Positions 1 through 10,532 of a stretch of DNA of 64,000 bases are shown one piece after another. The stretch is from Nitrosospira multiformis (GTDB taxonomy: Bacteria > Pseudomonadota > Gammaproteobacteria > Burkholderiales > Nitrosomonadaceae). Where the stretch lies: positions 1-64,000 of the forward strand of contig NZ_FOCT01000009.1 in NCBI RefSeq assembly GCF_900110185.1. The letters are read 5' to 3'. The translations under genes and the position numbers were made by a program. The number at the start of each line of letters is the position of its first letter. The stretch's first letter is position 1. The notes beneath the pieces were generated by a model, which was not told the origin of the DNA, did no database searches, and saw only the letters and a list, made by a program, of their open reading frames with translations.

Positions 1-95
1 AAACCGACCTGAACGAGAGCATCAAGCAGGGCAAGATGGTGCTCAAGCCCGAAAAAAAGGATGAGGAAGACGAGGAAGAGGAAGACGAGGAGTAA
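1..95 (+). CDS. C-terminal end of an acidic-tailed protein (partial)
   Basis: An open frame runs in from the left edge and stops at the TAA at 93-95. The last thirty or so residues are visible: a short helix-like stretch (DLNESIKQGKMVLKP), then a run made almost only of Asp and Glu. Too little remains to name the protein. A very strong terminator follows 80 bases later, so this is probably the last gene of its unit. The frame choice rests on the open reading and the terminator, so the gene is likely but its identity is unknown. Confidence 0.5.
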   Translation, partial: TDLNESIKQGKMVLKPEKKDEEDEEEEDEE

Positions 96-174
96 TCATC
101 AGCCGATTCGCTGGCGATTATTGGCCTTATTCCTTCAAGACGCCTGACAAGCAATACGAGTAATTTTCCTGTTC

Positions 175-216
175 AACCACTGTTTCCGGTAACAACCGGA
201 AACAGTGGTTTTATTT
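175..216 (+). terminator. Rho-independent terminator
   Basis: A perfect 16-bp stem (175-190 pairs with 195-210) closes a four-base loop AACA and runs into TTTTATTT. The T-run is on the plus-strand side only, so it ends the acidic-tailed gene to its left. Confidence 0.9.
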
Positions 217-387
217 CATGGAGACCTTGATTCCGTATTCCTGCCTCTCTTGGCGCAGAACGCCAAAAAGAAATCCCGGATGTATGGTATGGTTCACACT
301 TTATAGTTGTTAAGCCTCGTGCCGGTTAGATTACCCCAAGATTACCCACGGACTCCCGACAGCTGTCGCCAACACTAGATCCAAGAA

Positions 388-1170
388 ATGTTACGCAACT
401 TTCCCAGACCAGATACTCCCTATGCGCACAGAATGCGCGACTACTTTATCGCCACACTCACTTTTCTTTGTGTAGCGATCAGCCTGAATCTGGATGCGAC
501 GGGCAGTCTCGCGCAGCAAAACTTCATGGGATTGATCGCCTGGACGTTTCTGTTCGGATTGTTGATTGGCGAAAATAAAGAAGTGCGGATGCAAGTAATC
601 ATCGCGGTTGCTTTCGCTACTGCGGGTGAACATTTTGCTTCCATTTACATGCAGGGCTACACCTATCGTTTTGGAAATGTGCCCGCCTACGTGCCTCCCG
701 GGCATGGCATGGTTTATCTTACCGCAGTCGCCCTGGCCCGTTCCGGCCTCTTCCTGAAGTATTCCCGAAGAATAGCGGCTTTCGTTGTCCTGACTTGCGG
801 TATCTGGTCGCTCTGGGGGATCAGCGGATACCCTGAGCAGGGAGATCAGGTAGGGGCACTGCTATTTTGCGTGTTTCTGATATATCTGTTCAAAGGTCGC
901 TCCCCAATGGTTTATCTGGCAGCCTTTTTTATTACCACCTGGCTGGAGTTGATCGGCACCGCAGCCGGGACATGGAAGTGGGCTACGATAGAGCCCGTCC
1001 TCAGCTTATCCCAGGGAAATCCGCCAAGCGGTGTAGCGGCCTGGTATTGCCTCGTCGATGCGGTAGCGATTGGCGGCGCACCGGTATTGTTGCGTGTTTT
1101 TACGAAAAGTGGCGAATGGATCAAAGGAACCAAGCCCGAAAGTATTCGCCAGCAAGCAAGAAATGATTAA
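388..1170 (+). CDS. Multi-pass membrane protein, function unknown
   Basis: The 260-residue product has seven or eight hydrophobic segments (for example around residues 20-40, 48-62, 70-85, 105-120, 130-145, 155-168, 175-190 and 215-235). Short loops carry polar patches such as the GHGM sequence near residue 107 and a Trp/Lys-rich stretch near 195. It has no signal peptide cleavage site and no motif I recognise. It stands alone, after a terminator and 240 bases before rhlE. The coding frame is clean and the composition is that of a real integral inner-membrane protein. A carotenoid-type or similar membrane enzyme is possible, but nothing seen supports a specific role. Confidence 0.7.
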   Translation: MLRNFPRPDTPYAHRMRDYFIATLTFLCVAISLNLDATGSLAQQNFMGLIAWTFLFGLLIGENKEVRMQVIIAVAFATAGEHFASIYMQGYTYRFGNVPAYVPPGHGMVYLTAVALARSGLFLKYSRRIAAFVVLTCGIWSLWGISGYPEQGDQVGALLFCVFLIYLFKGRSPMVYLAAFFITTWLELIGTAAGTWKWATIEPVLSLSQGNPPSGVAAWYCLVDAVAIGGAPVLLRVFTKSGEWIKGTKPESIRQQARND

Positions 1171-1412
1171 GAATGAATGAATTTTATAATTCGCAAATAG
1201 TCTAAATTTTGATTATTAGCATACGTTAATACTGATACACCTTAATAAATTTGACTCGTCACAAACAGACCAATGCTGTTTAACGCTCTACATGGCGTTT
1301 AGTCTCTTCATCTTCTACAACACACCATTGTTGTACATCATTTCCTTATTTATAAATTATCCTCCTCCGACCGCGTCGACACCCCTTGTCATGCGGTTTC
1401 GAAGTATTGAAT

Positions 1413-2969
1413 ATGTCGTTTACCGAACTTAATTTAGCGCCCGAGATTCTGCGCGCCATAGCAGATCAAGGCTATACTGACCCAACTCCGATTCAGACCC
1501 AGGCAATTCCCCGTATCCTCGAAGGCAGGGATATCATGGGCGCAGCACAGACCGGTACCGGCAAGACTGCGAGTTTTACATTGCCGATGTTAAATCTCCT
1601 GCAATCCGGCGCTAACACCAGCGCCTCTCCCGCCCGACACCCCATCCGTACGCTGATTCTCGTTCCCACGCGCGAACTCGCTATACAGGTGCATGAGAGC
1701 GTAAAAACGTATGGCAAGTATCTTCCACTGAGATACGCTGCAGTTTACGGCGGGGTGGATATGGAACCGCAAGCTCGAGAGTTGCGGGCGGGGGTAGAAA
1801 TTCTGGTGGCTACGCCGGGACGACTCCTGGATCATGTTCAGCAGAAGGCGATCAACTTATCCAAGGTAGAGATTCTCATACTGGATGAAGCGGACCGGAT
1901 GCTCGACATGGGTTTTTTACCGGATATCAAGCGCATTCTTGCATTGCTGCCGTCCCAGCGCCAGAGCCTGATGTTTTCGGCCACATTTTCCGATGAGATC
2001 AAGAAACTTGCGGGGAAGCTTCTGAGAGAGCCGGTGCTGGTCGAAGTCGCAAAGCGCAACACTATCACTGAATTGATAACTCATGTTGTACATCCTGTGG
2101 TCCGCGAGCGCAAGCGTGAATTGTTGGCGCACCTCATCAAATCGCAAGACCTGAAACAGGTTCTGGTATTTGCGCGAACCAAGCATGGAGCGAGCCGGCT
2201 GGCTCACCAACTGGAACGGGACCACATCAGTGCAGCGGCGATTCATGGGGACAAAACCCAACCGCAGCGTACTGAAGCACTGACAAAATTCAAACAGGGC
2301 GAGGTTCGTGTCCTGGTAGCGACCGACGTTGCTGCCAGGGGATTGGACATCGAAGAGCTGCCGCACGTGGTCAATTTCGAGTTGCCGACAAATCCTGAGG
2401 ATTATGTACATCGCATTGGCCGCACGGGCCGCGCTGGAACCAGGGGCGATGCCGTATCACTCGTATGCGAGGATGAGGCGGAATTACTCAAAGGCATCGA
2501 GAAATTGCTCAAATTCAAGCTGGAGTCGAAAGTAGTTCCAGGTTTCGAGCCGGAAACCCCGGTTGCTCAAGGGGAAGCTGCCACGTCGCACGGAAGAATC
2601 GACCATAGATCCGATCAATCAACGGAGAAGAAATCTGCCGGATCGCAGCCTCGCGGATTGCAGCCGCGGAAACTGGAGCAGGCAAATTCAGTTATGTCGC
2701 TTAACGGGACCAAGGGTAAAAATGCCAGGAGTTCCAAGGAGTACGCAGGCTCCCGCAAAACCGGCAAGTTGCCGGAGGATCCCCTCTTTACTCAACCCTA
2801 TACACCGGGCACATTTTCCGGAGAGTCTTCGGACAGAACCAGTGCCAAGTCCGAAACCTCCTTGCCGGAAAAACGGTTCGACTATTTTGCCCATAAGCAG
2901 CAAAAAAAACCTGTTCCCGCGTTATTCATGCCCCCACGCAGTCAAAGCAAGCAGGAGCAGGAAGGGTGA
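1413..2969 (+). CDS. rhlE: DEAD-box ATP-dependent RNA helicase RhlE
   Basis: This SF2 RNA helicase unwinds short RNA duplexes, in bacteria mainly in ribosome maturation and RNA decay. All core motifs are present: the Q motif (PTPIQ), AQTGTGKT at residues 45-52, PTRELA, DEAD at 158-161, SAT, RGLDIE and [10 protein letters not shown]. After the helicase core (about 380 residues) comes a low-complexity basic/Ser-rich tail of some 140 residues, typical of RhlE and likely an RNA-binding tether. The frame is open from a TTG at 1386, but the internal ATG at 1413 gives the family start MSFTELNL and is preferred. The AT-rich 215-base region upstream may be a long leader, as is common for cold-responsive helicases. 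Telling RhlE from other DEAD-box paralogues rests on the N-terminus. Confidence 0.92.
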   Translation: MSFTELNLAPEILRAIADQGYTDPTPIQTQAIPRILEGRDIMGAAQTGTGKTASFTLPMLNLLQSGANTSASPARHPIRTLILVPTRELAIQVHESVKTYGKYLPLRYAAVYGGVDMEPQARELRAGVEILVATPGRLLDHVQQKAINLSKVEILILDEADRMLDMGFLPDIKRILALLPSQRQSLMFSATFSDEIKKLAGKLLREPVLVEVAKRNTITELITHVVHPVVRERKRELLAHLIKSQDLKQVLVFARTKHGASRLAHQLERDHISAAAIHGDKTQPQRTEALTKFKQGEVRVLVATDVAARGLDIEELPHVVNFELPTNPEDYVHRIGRTGRAGTRGDAVSLVCEDEAELLKGIEKLLKFKLESKVVPGFEPETPVAQGEAATSHGRIDHRSDQSTEKKSAGSQPRGLQPRKLEQANSVMSLNGTKGKNARSSKEYAGSRKTGKLPEDPLFTQPYTPGTFSGESSDRTSAKSETSLPEKRFDYFAHKQQKKPVPALFMPPRSQSKQEQEG

Positions 2970-3022
2970 GCCCGTATTGCCTAGTTAACGAAAATCACCC
3001 CCCGAATTGATCTGCGATCGGC

Positions 3023-3577
3023 ATGGGAAAGCGCCTGACCAGGATCTATACGCGGACTGGTGATGACGGGACGACTGGACTGGGGGACGGTACCCGCTCT
3101 TCCAAGCACAGTCAGCGCGTCGAAGCCATGGGCACGGTTGACGAACTCAACAGTTTCATTGGCCTGTTGCTTGCGGAAACGCTGGATGGCGATACCAGGA
3201 TAAAACTGGAAGATATCCAGCACGACCTGTTCGATCTGGGTGGGGATCTGTGCATCCCAGGACGGGTCACTATTAATGTCGGACAGGCCAACCGCCTGGA
3301 GGCGCAACTGGACCATTACAACGAAGCGTTACCGGCGCTCAGGGAATTCATACTTCCCGGTGGCACTCGGGCCGCTTCATTATGCCATGTTGCCCGGGCA
3401 GTATGCCGTCGCGCCGAAAGGCGGGTCGTAGAGCTCTACCAGGCAGAAACATTGATTCCTGTACATCTTCAGTATCTCAACCGGCTGTCGGATTTTCTGT
3501 TCGTGTTATGCCGCTTCCTGAATCGGCAGCAAGGTGTGGAAGACGTGATGTGGCAGCCCGGCAAGACCGCCGTCTAA
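3023..3577 (+). CDS. PduO-type cob(I)alamin adenosyltransferase
   Basis: It transfers the 5'-deoxyadenosyl group of ATP to cob(I)alamin, making the adenosylcobalamin coenzyme. The 184 residues show the PduO-family ATP loop near the N-terminus (TRTGDDGTTGLGDG) and the signature helix CHVARAVCRRAERRVV around residues 122-137, where conserved Arg residues bind ATP. Length matches the family. It lies 53 bases after rhlE and converges on lspA, 19 bases away. The cell therefore probably handles or salvages B12, even though its methionine synthase in this window (metE) is the B12-independent type. Confidence 0.92.
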   Translation: MGKRLTRIYTRTGDDGTTGLGDGTRSSKHSQRVEAMGTVDELNSFIGLLLAETLDGDTRIKLEDIQHDLFDLGGDLCIPGRVTINVGQANRLEAQLDHYNEALPALREFILPGGTRAASLCHVARAVCRRAERRVVELYQAETLIPVHLQYLNRLSDFLFVLCRFLNRQQGVEDVMWQPGKTAV

Positions 3578-3596
3578 ACATCTTCTTGCGCCGGAA

Positions 3597-4079
3597 TCAC
3601 CCGCTCTTTGCGGTATCAGCATCCTTTCGCCGAAAGCCGTCGATCACCAGCAATACCGCCCCCAGCGAAATCGCTGAATCCGCCACGTTGAAGGCCGGCC
3701 AGTGATAGCCCGCTACGTGGAAATCCAGAAAGTCGACGACATAACCCAGGGTGGCGCGGTCCCACAAATTCCCCAGGGCGCCGCCTAGGATCAGGCTCAA
3801 AGCGATGCAGAAAAGTTTGTCTGCCGCATGCCTGTACAACAAAAAAACGATTAATACAGAGGCGCCTGCGGAAACGGCTGTGAAAAACCAGCGCTGCCAT
3901 CCTCCCGCATCACTCAAGAAACTGAACGCAGCTCCGGCGTTATATGCCAGCACCAGATTGAAAAAACCGGTCAGCGGCACATGCTCGCCATAATCCAGCA
4001 CACCCTCTATCCAGCGCTTCGTGACGAAATCAAGCACCACTACAATCAGCGCAATAACCAGGCTTACCCACAGCTTCAT
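3597..4079 (-). CDS. lspA: Lipoprotein signal peptidase (signal peptidase II)
   Basis: This inner-membrane aspartyl protease cuts the signal peptide from diacylated prolipoproteins. The 160 residues hold four membrane segments and both catalytic blocks: NAGAAFSFL after the second segment, and LGNLWDR followed by FNVADS, which carries the active Asp. The frame also allows a TTG start at 4097, but the ATG at 4079 gives the usual MKLWVSL start and leaves 27 bases after ileS. The ribF-ileS-lspA order is a classic proteobacterial operon. Confidence 0.95.
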   Translation of the reverse strand: MKLWVSLVIALIVVVLDFVTKRWIEGVLDYGEHVPLTGFFNLVLAYNAGAAFSFLSDAGGWQRWFFTAVSAGASVLIVFLLYRHAADKLFCIALSLILGGALGNLWDRATLGYVVDFLDFHVAGYHWPAFNVADSAISLGAVLLVIDGFRRKDADTAKSG

Positions 4080-4106
4080 ATAAGCCTGTCCCCACAAGCA
4101 ACTTGT

Positions 4107-6938
4107 TCAAGCATATCGTCTAACCTCGCCAGCCCCATACAGGTTGGATACGCATCGCCCGCAAATGGTCGGGTGCTCCCTGTCCACACCTACATCCTCC
4201 CGATAATGCCAGCACCGTTCGCATTTCGGGTGAGCGCTGGGCGTTACAGCAATGCTTTCGCCCTCCAGTTTCTCACTGTGAACGGCCTGTGCCGCCGAGG
4301 TGATCATGACAAGCCGGAGATCATCGCCTAGCGACTCCAGCAGAGAAAAATCATCTCCCGCAACTCGAATCTGCACCTCGGCTGCAAGCGAAGAACCGAT
4401 CTTCCCCGAGGCGCGCGACTCCTCCAGGGCTTTTTGAACCTGCGAGCGCAATTCGCGTATCCTGCTCCAGCGCGTCACGAGCGCTTCCTCATCCGGCTGC
4501 GGCGGTAGCCTGTGCCATGTATGCAGGAAAATGCTGTTCTCCGAATCACCGTGAAGATATTGCCATACCTCTTCGGAAGTAAAGCTGAGGATGGGCGCAA
4601 ACAAGCGCACCAGGCTATGGGCAATGTGATGCAGCGCGCTTTGGGCGGAACGGCGCGGAAGACCATTGGCGCTGGCTGTATATAACCGGTCCTTGAGGAC
4701 ATCGAGGTAGAAACCGCCAAGATCCTCCGAACAGAAGTTATGCAAGCGATGCACGATCAAATGAAAGTCAAAGTTGCGATAGTCTTCCACCACTTCATCC
4801 TGAAGCCTTCTCGTAAAAGCCAGAATGTAACGGTCTATTTCCAGCCATTGCTCGATGGGTACGGCATCGGTTGATGAATCAAAATCTGCAAGATTGGCAA
4901 GCAGAAAACGCAGCGTATTGCGTATCCGCCGATAACTCTCCACCACGCGCTTCAGGATCTCATCCGATATCGAAAGCTCTCCCGAATAATCCGTAGACCC
5001 CACCCATAATCGCAGGATATCTGCCCCCGACGTATCCATCACCTTCTGCGGCGCGATTACATTCCCCCTGGATTTGCTCATCTTATGGCCGTGCCCGTCC
5101 ACCACGAAGCCATGGGTGAGCAGGGCATCGTAAGGGGCGCGCCCGTCAATCGCGCAACCGATGAGCAGGGAGGACTGGAACCAGCCGCGGTGCTGGTCCG
5201 ACCCCTCCAGGTAAAGGTCGGCCGGATACCTCAATTGCGGGTCAGGCTTCAGAACCGTATCGTGCGTCGTACCCGAATCGAACCACACATCCAGCGTATC
5301 CGTAAGCTTCTTGTAATCTTTCGCTTCCTCTCCCAGGGGTTCCTTCGCATCCAAACGAAACCATGCTTCAATCCCTTCCTGCTCCACCCGTTGAGCAACC
5401 TGCTCCAGCAGTTCGCTCGTGCGGGGGTGCAGTTCATGGGTTTCCTTGTTAACGAAAAGCGCCATCGGCACGCCCCAGTTGCGTTGGCGTGAAATGCACC
5501 AGTCCGGCCGGTTGTTCACCATCGCTTCCAGCCGGGCTCTTCCCCAAGACGGGTAAAAGGCGGTTGCCTCCACTGCGGCGGTCGCCGATTCGCGCAGCGA
5601 TTGCGCAACTTCACCATGATCCTTACGCGAGACTTCCTTATCCATGGATATAAACCACTGCGGTGTCGCGCGGAAGATGATCGGTGTTCGATGCCGCCAG
5701 CAGTGCGGGTAGCTGTGTTGAAGCTTTTCGTTCTTCAACAAAAGCCCGTTCTTCTCCAATTCCTGTATCACCACCTCGTTCGCTTTCCATACGGAAAGTC
5801 CGCCGACGAGCGGCACAGAATCGAAGAAGCGCCCGTCATCCCCCACCGGATTATCCACCGGCAAGCCGTACTTCTGGCCCACTACATAATCGTCCACCCC
5901 ATGTGCAGGAGCTGTATGCACCGCACCTGTTCCCGCATCCATGGTGACATGTTCTCCCAGAATGATGGGCACCTGCCGGGAGTAAAACGGGTGCTGCAGC
6001 AGCATGTGTTCCAAGGCAGCACCCGTACATCTGCCCGCAATACTCACGCCAGCTTTTGCGATTCCATAGCGCAGCAAAGCACCGTCAACAAGGGCATCGG
6101 CCAGAAGTAAGAACTCACTTCCGGTGTCGATCGCAACGTATTCTTCATCAGGATTCAAACTCACTGCCTGGTTGGCCGGCAAGGTCCAAGGGGTGGTCGT
6201 CCAGATAACGACATAAACGGGTTTGTCATCATGGGCACCCGGATGCGGCAAATCATCCGATGGCTTCAAGACCTTTTGCCAGAATACAGCCGGATCAGCC
6301 ACCCTGAATTTCACGTCTATCGCAGGTGAGGCCTTGTCCTCATATTCGACTTCCGCTTCGGCCAATGCCGAGCCGCAATCGATACACCAGTTGACCGGCT
6401 TTTGCCCCTGGTAGAGATAGCCGTTTTCATAAATTTTGCCCAGCGCACGGATAATGCCTGCCTCCGTGCGGTAATTCATGGTGAGGTAAGGGTTATCCCA
6501 ATCGCCCAGGACACCGAGGCGGATGAAATCCGCTTTCTGCCGCGCAACCTGCTCCTTCGCAAAAGCGCGGCATAGCTCGCGCACCTTATCTCCCGCCAAG
6601 TTCTTGCCGTACTTCTTTTCGATCTGGTGCTCGATTGGCAGGCCATGGCAATCCCAGCCCGGCACATAAGGCGCATCGAAGCCAGCCAGGGTCTTCGACT
6701 TGATGATGATGTCTTTCAGTATCTTGTTGACCGCGTGGCCGATGTGTATATCCCCGTTGGCATATGGCGGTCCATCATGCAGCACGAACTTGGGGCGGCC
6801 TTTGCAGGCTTCCCGGATTCTCTGATAAAGATTCTTTTCTTCCCATGCCTTAAGCATCACAGGCTCTCGCTTCGCGAGATCACCCCGCATCGGGAAAGGC
6901 GTATCGGGCAGGTTCAGCGTTTTCTTATAGTCGGTCAT
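4107..6938 (-). CDS. ileS: Isoleucyl-tRNA synthetase
   Basis: It charges tRNA-Ile with isoleucine and edits valine. The 943-residue class I enzyme shows HIGH at residues 65-68, KMSKS at about 619-623, the long CP1 editing insertion between them, and a C-terminal zinc finger with two Cys pairs (CERC and CGRC) in the last 35 residues, as in the bacterial type 1 enzyme. It sits 30 bases after ribF and 27 before lspA in one transcription unit. Confidence 0.98.
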   Translation of the reverse strand: MTDYKKTLNLPDTPFPMRGDLAKREPVMLKAWEEKNLYQRIREACKGRPKFVLHDGPPYANGDIHIGHAVNKILKDIIIKSKTLAGFDAPYVPGWDCHGLPIEHQIEKKYGKNLAGDKVRELCRAFAKEQVARQKADFIRLGVLGDWDNPYLTMNYRTEAGIIRALGKIYENGYLYQGQKPVNWCIDCGSALAEAEVEYEDKASPAIDVKFRVADPAVFWQKVLKPSDDLPHPGAHDDKPVYVVIWTTTPWTLPANQAVSLNPDEEYVAIDTGSEFLLLADALVDGALLRYGIAKAGVSIAGRCTGAALEHMLLQHPFYSRQVPIILGEHVTMDAGTGAVHTAPAHGVDDYVVGQKYGLPVDNPVGDDGRFFDSVPLVGGLSVWKANEVVIQELEKNGLLLKNEKLQHSYPHCWRHRTPIIFRATPQWFISMDKEVSRKDHGEVAQSLRESATAAVEATAFYPSWGRARLEAMVNNRPDWCISRQRNWGVPMALFVNKETHELHPRTSELLEQVAQRVEQEGIEAWFRLDAKEPLGEEAKDYKKLTDTLDVWFDSGTTHDTVLKPDPQLRYPADLYLEGSDQHRGWFQSSLLIGCAIDGRAPYDALLTHGFVVDGHGHKMSKSRGNVIAPQKVMDTSGADILRLWVGSTDYSGELSISDEILKRVVESYRRIRNTLRFLLANLADFDSSTDAVPIEQWLEIDRYILAFTRRLQDEVVEDYRNFDFHLIVHRLHNFCSEDLGGFYLDVLKDRLYTASANGLPRRSAQSALHHIAHSLVRLFAPILSFTSEEVWQYLHGDSENSIFLHTWHRLPPQPDEEALVTRWSRIRELRSQVQKALEESRASGKIGSSLAAEVQIRVAGDDFSLLESLGDDLRLVMITSAAQAVHSEKLEGESIAVTPSAHPKCERCWHYREDVGVDREHPTICGRCVSNLYGAGEVRRYA

Positions 6939-6968
6939 GAAATATCGAAAATGTAGCGAATGGCAGCC

Positions 6969-7976
6969 TTATCCTTGCACCAGCTTCTTTTCAGAAAGAG
7001 CGGGTGCCTCGGATAACGAGGAGAAGTATTTATTTGCATTGTCCACATCCCGGCCAATCTGTCTGGTCAGCGCCTCGAGGTCGGAATATTTTTCCTCATC
7101 ACGCAGCTTGTGAAGAAAATGCACCCGCAAATGGCGGCCATAAATTTCCTGGTCGAAATCGAACAGGTGAACCTCCAGCACCGGCTTGCCATGCTCATGC
7201 ACAGTGGGACGCACGCCCAGGCTTGCAACCCCCTGCAGTGTATCCAATGAAGGCACTTCCAATGACGAGGGCGTCTCGTTCCCCGAAGCTTCCATTTCGA
7301 CTTCAACGGCAAAGATTCCCGCCAGTGGCGGGCGATTATGCTTGAGCTGGATATTCGCAGTAGGAAACCCGATCTTCTTGCCGAGCTTGTCGCCATCCAC
7401 CACGCGCCCGCTGATGCTGTAGAAACGGCCCAGCAGGCATTTGACCAGCTCGAGATCACCCGCCGCCAATGCTTCGCGAACGGCGGTGCTTGAAACCCGC
7501 AGGCCGTTTACGGTAAAGCCCGGCATTTCTTCCACCTCGAAACCGCACTCTGCCGAAAATGCCTTGAGCATCTCATAATCGCCGGCACGGCGTGCACCGA
7601 AGCGAAAGTCGTCTCCCACCAGAATCCAGCGCGCAGCCAGACCATGCTGAAGGATGCGGACAATGAAATCCTCCGCCGGAATTCTGGCAAAATCGAAATC
7701 GAAGCGGCATATCTGAACTCGCTCCACCCCGGCTGCCGCCAGCAACTCCAGCTTCTCCCGCAGGCTGGTGAGCCGCGTGGGCGCCTTATCCGGCGCGAAA
7801 AACTCGCGCGGATGCGGTTCAAAAATCATGACACAGGATTCGACACTAAGCCGGTCAGCTGCCTCTTTCAGGCGCGCAAGCATCGCTTGGTGCCCCAGAT
7901 GCACCCCATCAAAATTGCCGATAGTGAGGGCAACCGGCGCATCAGCCTGAACGGGAGTGCCGTGGGAAATGCGCAT
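6969..7976 (-). CDS. ribF: Bifunctional riboflavin kinase / FAD synthetase
   Basis: It phosphorylates riboflavin to FMN and then adenylates FMN to FAD. The N-terminal half is the FAD synthetase nucleotidyltransferase (TIGNFDGVHLGHQAML near residue 20, the HIGH-like motif; a second block with STAVREAL near 170). The C-terminal half is the riboflavin kinase barrel (GKKIGFPTANI near 200). At 335 residues it is slightly longer than the E. coli enzyme because of a Ser/Glu-rich insertion near residue 240. First gene of ribF-ileS-lspA. Confidence 0.97.
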   Translation of the reverse strand: MRISHGTPVQADAPVALTIGNFDGVHLGHQAMLARLKEAADRLSVESCVMIFEPHPREFFAPDKAPTRLTSLREKLELLAAAGVERVQICRFDFDFARIPAEDFIVRILQHGLAARWILVGDDFRFGARRAGDYEMLKAFSAECGFEVEEMPGFTVNGLRVSSTAVREALAAGDLELVKCLLGRFYSISGRVVDGDKLGKKIGFPTANIQLKHNRPPLAGIFAVEVEMEASGNETPSSLEVPSLDTLQGVASLGVRPTVHEHGKPVLEVHLFDFDQEIYGRHLRVHFLHKLRDEEKYSDLEALTRQIGRDVDNANKYFSSLSEAPALSEKKLVQG

Positions 7977-8318
7977 GCCTATTGCTGCTAAAATGCTGAA
8001 TTGTAGCCTGTTTGGACGAGTTTCAGGCAGCTGATTTTCAGGCGGTTAATGCTCCAAAGAGCGGCGCCAGAAATTCCACCGTTTTTTAAGAGGGTGGATA
8101 CTGCCGCAGCTGAGCATCCCTAATTGTATTTCGTGTTTGCAAGAGACGGTCAAGAGGTGAAACAGGAACGTAGTTCGGCAAGAAAATCGTACTGTTTCTA
8201 CGGTTGCTTTAGTTTTTAATCTTGCACGCTGGATTCCAACAGAATTGGCACTGTGCTACAATCTCGCCGGTTAAAAACCTGTACCTGAATCGACTGTTAC
8301 AGGATAATCGTTTTAATA

Positions 8319-8394
<76 letters not shown>

Positions 8395-8473
8395 GTAATT
8401 CAAAAGGTTAGAAGATTTAATATCGGAAAACCTTTTGCTTTGTGTAATTCTTGTGTAATTGCGACGAGAATTA

Positions 8474-8720
8474 CTACCTAATCTTCCGATAGCGGTCCTC
8501 AAGTTTATCCATTGCTGTCTTGATATGTTGGCCGTTCTGGTGAGCATAACGTTCAACCATTATTAGGTCTTGTGCCCTGAAATCCTTTTTACCGTAGGCA
8601 GATCCACTCCAGCCTGGACCAAGTGTGCGATAGCGGTATAGCGAAGCGTGTGCCGCACAACTTCGTCAGGATCCATTCCGGCGGCGGCAACTACACGACG
8701 TGTGTCCTTTGCCTTCTCAG
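8474..8720 (-). pseudogene. Tyrosine-recombinase (integrase) C-terminal relic
   Basis: The reverse strand encodes the C-terminal catalytic part of a phage-type integrase. One frame reads through HTLRYTAIAHLVQAG and LPTVKRISGHKT, then stops. The frame that gives VERYAHQNGQHIKTAMDKL and ends at 8474 resumes after a one-base shift near 8566. The box-II His/Arg, the second His and the nucleophilic Tyr are all still visible. The N-terminal two-thirds is missing, replaced by the end of a PEP-CTERM gene. Position just downstream of tRNA-Phe is typical of island integrases, but this one cannot be functional. Confidence 0.85.
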
Positions 8721-9614
8721 TAGATTTTCTTCTTTCTTGCGTCGTACCATGAAACCGATTAGGCCTAGGCCAGCAAGCATCAGAGCGTAGATTTCCGGTT
8801 CTGGGATGGCCAGAACAATGACTTGTCCCTCATTATTTATACCCATAGCGGCGGTGAGGACGTCCCCCTCGGACAGGTGAACCGGTGAATTGAGGTCTGT
8901 CATGCCTTCGCCCTCGGGGCCGGTGATGAAAGCACGCCAAACGTTTTGAGCCGTGAGAGAGCTGCCTATCACCTGCCCGGCCTCGTTGATGCCATGCGCC
9001 TCGCTAGAAGTACCGCCCAAGGCGCCCAGGTCTCTCATGCCCGTCCCGTCGGGGCCCGTGATGAAAGCATGATTAGAGGAAAATCCAATCGTCGTGGAGC
9101 TACCAACTACCTGCCCAGTTTCGTTGACACCAGAAGCACTGCTGAAAGCAGCGGGATGATTGCCGGCCAAGGTGCCCAGACTCCTCATACCCATCCCATC
9201 GGGACCCGTGATGAAAGCATGGGACTCAAACTGAAGACGGTCACGAATTGAATTAGAAAATCCTGCCACCTGCCCTGAGTTGTTGATGGCAAAGGCAGAT
9301 GAAACCGAACGTGTCGGATCATCCCCAAGGTACCCAAGTCCCTCATACCGATCCCGTTGGGGCCGGTGATGAAAGCATGAAAAGGAGCTTCCCCAACATC
9401 GCCCACTAACTGCCCCACATCGTTGATGTTACGATAAAAAACGGGGCTGAAAGGGGATTGATAAAGAAAGGGGAGTTGTTGTCCTGCTGTTGAGGTCGAC
9501 GAGGTATTGACGTATTAGTGTTTGAGCGAAGGCGCTGGTACCGAAACTCAGGCCGGTGAAAAATGTCGCAAGGAGGATAAAGCCACGGATTTTGAAACCA
9601 ACGAAGGTTTTCAC
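8691..9614 (-). pseudogene. PEP-CTERM HAF-repeat surface protein, frameshifted
   Basis: Starts at a GTG (9614) behind a near-perfect AAGGAGGAG site and encodes a signal peptide ending near AFAQ. Then come four or more HAF-type repeats built on 'HAFITGPxGxGMxDLGTLGG' followed by 'INxxGQVxG'. It ends with the sorting tail IPEPEIYALMLAGLGLIGF and basic residues. Such proteins are exported and processed by exosortase. Frames break near 9450 and near 9300, so three segments in different frames make up the gene. The sequence shows the breaks directly; whether they are decay or read errors cannot be told here. The stop overlaps the integrase relic. Confidence 0.8.
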
Positions 9615-9632
9615 GATAAACTCCTCCTTAGT

Positions 9633-9668
9633 ATTCCATATATTATTCCATATATTATTCCATATATA
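9633..9668. repeat. Three tandem 12-bp repeats upstream of the HAF gene
   Basis: The unit ATTCCATATATT occurs three times head to tail (the last copy ends in ATA). The array lies 20 to 55 bases upstream of the start of the HAF gene, just outside its ribosome site, where copy number changes could alter expression. Confidence 0.85.
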
Positions 9669-9939
9669 AGAATGGGACTTCCAAAAAATGGAATTACTAG
9701 GCTGGGCAAGTATTCTTTAAATATAGATAAGGGATATAAATTATCAAATAGGGTTGAATGAATTGCCTCGGCAAACAACAGCAGGATCAAGTAGCAAGGG
9801 TGAATTTCTACCGCTGTTCCCTCATTAAATAAAGTCACTCGTGCGCGGATTGATTGTCCGATCAGACCTTTGTTTTTCGAACACGCATCGCGCATCTCCC
9901 TCACAACGTGAAGTGCTCCTAATCGGGTTTATAGGCATT
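9669..9939. other. Intergenic region between the two HAF gene remnants
   Basis: AT-rich on the side next to the 12-bp repeats (TTGATAATTTATAT-like runs on the reverse strand that could hold the promoter of the HAF gene). I see no coding frame with family resemblance here and no RNA gene. Confidence 0.5.
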
Positions 9940-10245
9940 TTATGCCAGCAGGCCCTTTCGCCGGACCATGAATCCGACTAGGATCAGGCCCGCGAGTATC
10001 AAAGCATAGGATCGAGGCTCAGGGATAAGGGCAGTGGCGAGGACCTGTCCCGCGTTATTGATGTCGCTGGCCCTCCTTGGAACTATTCCGGCGGGAACTC
10101 ATCTGAAGAACTGAGGTACGTCATACCAACGCCATTGGGACCGGTGATAAAAGCGCGCTCACCTGCGGCCGTTCCAGCCACCTGTCCGACATCACTGATG
10201 GCAGAAGCTTTACCTCCACCGAGATCGGTCATGCCCCCGCCACTC
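9940..10245 (-). pseudogene. Second PEP-CTERM HAF-repeat gene, 3' remnant
   Basis: Only the last part of a HAF/PEP-CTERM gene survives. It carries one repeat (GGGMTDLGGGKASAISD, then ERAFITGPNGVGMTYL), a one-base frameshift near 10095, then INNAGQV and the sorting tail IPEPRSYALILAGLILVGF with MVRRKGLLA. Its upstream part is replaced at about 10245 by unrelated sequence read on the other strand, which marks a recombination joint. It is probably a duplicate of the neighbouring HAF gene. Confidence 0.75.
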
Positions 10246-10510
10246 CTGAAGGGGATCGCCGAGTTTCCCCGGCAGGCGCCGACCGCTTCTTCTGGCAAGG
10301 CATCAAAACCGACGAAGACGCGCTTATCAAGGCCATGGTGGTTGCAAGGCAAAGCAGCAGGCGGAAATCGACTTGCGACTGATCAAGCAACTGGAGGATG
10401 CACCGGGCGACGTCCAAGACAAGTGTCATGCCTTATGGGCGCTGATCACCACCGGCAAGGATGACGACGGGGTCGCATTACTGAGTGCCTCGGCTGCGCA
10501 ATCGGCATAG
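10246..10510 (+). pseudogene. C-terminal remnant of an unidentified gene
   Basis: The plus strand reads GADRFFWQGIKTDEDALIKAM, then, after a one-base shift near 10350, AKQQAEIDLRLIKQLED and on to a TAG at 10508-10510. The charged helical composition and codon use look like genuine coding sequence, but no start is present and the frame is broken. The family is not recognised. The remnant is directly followed by a complete small gene with its own ribosome site. Confidence 0.5.
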
Positions 10511-10532
10511 ATCCAGGAAAGGGAGCAATGAC

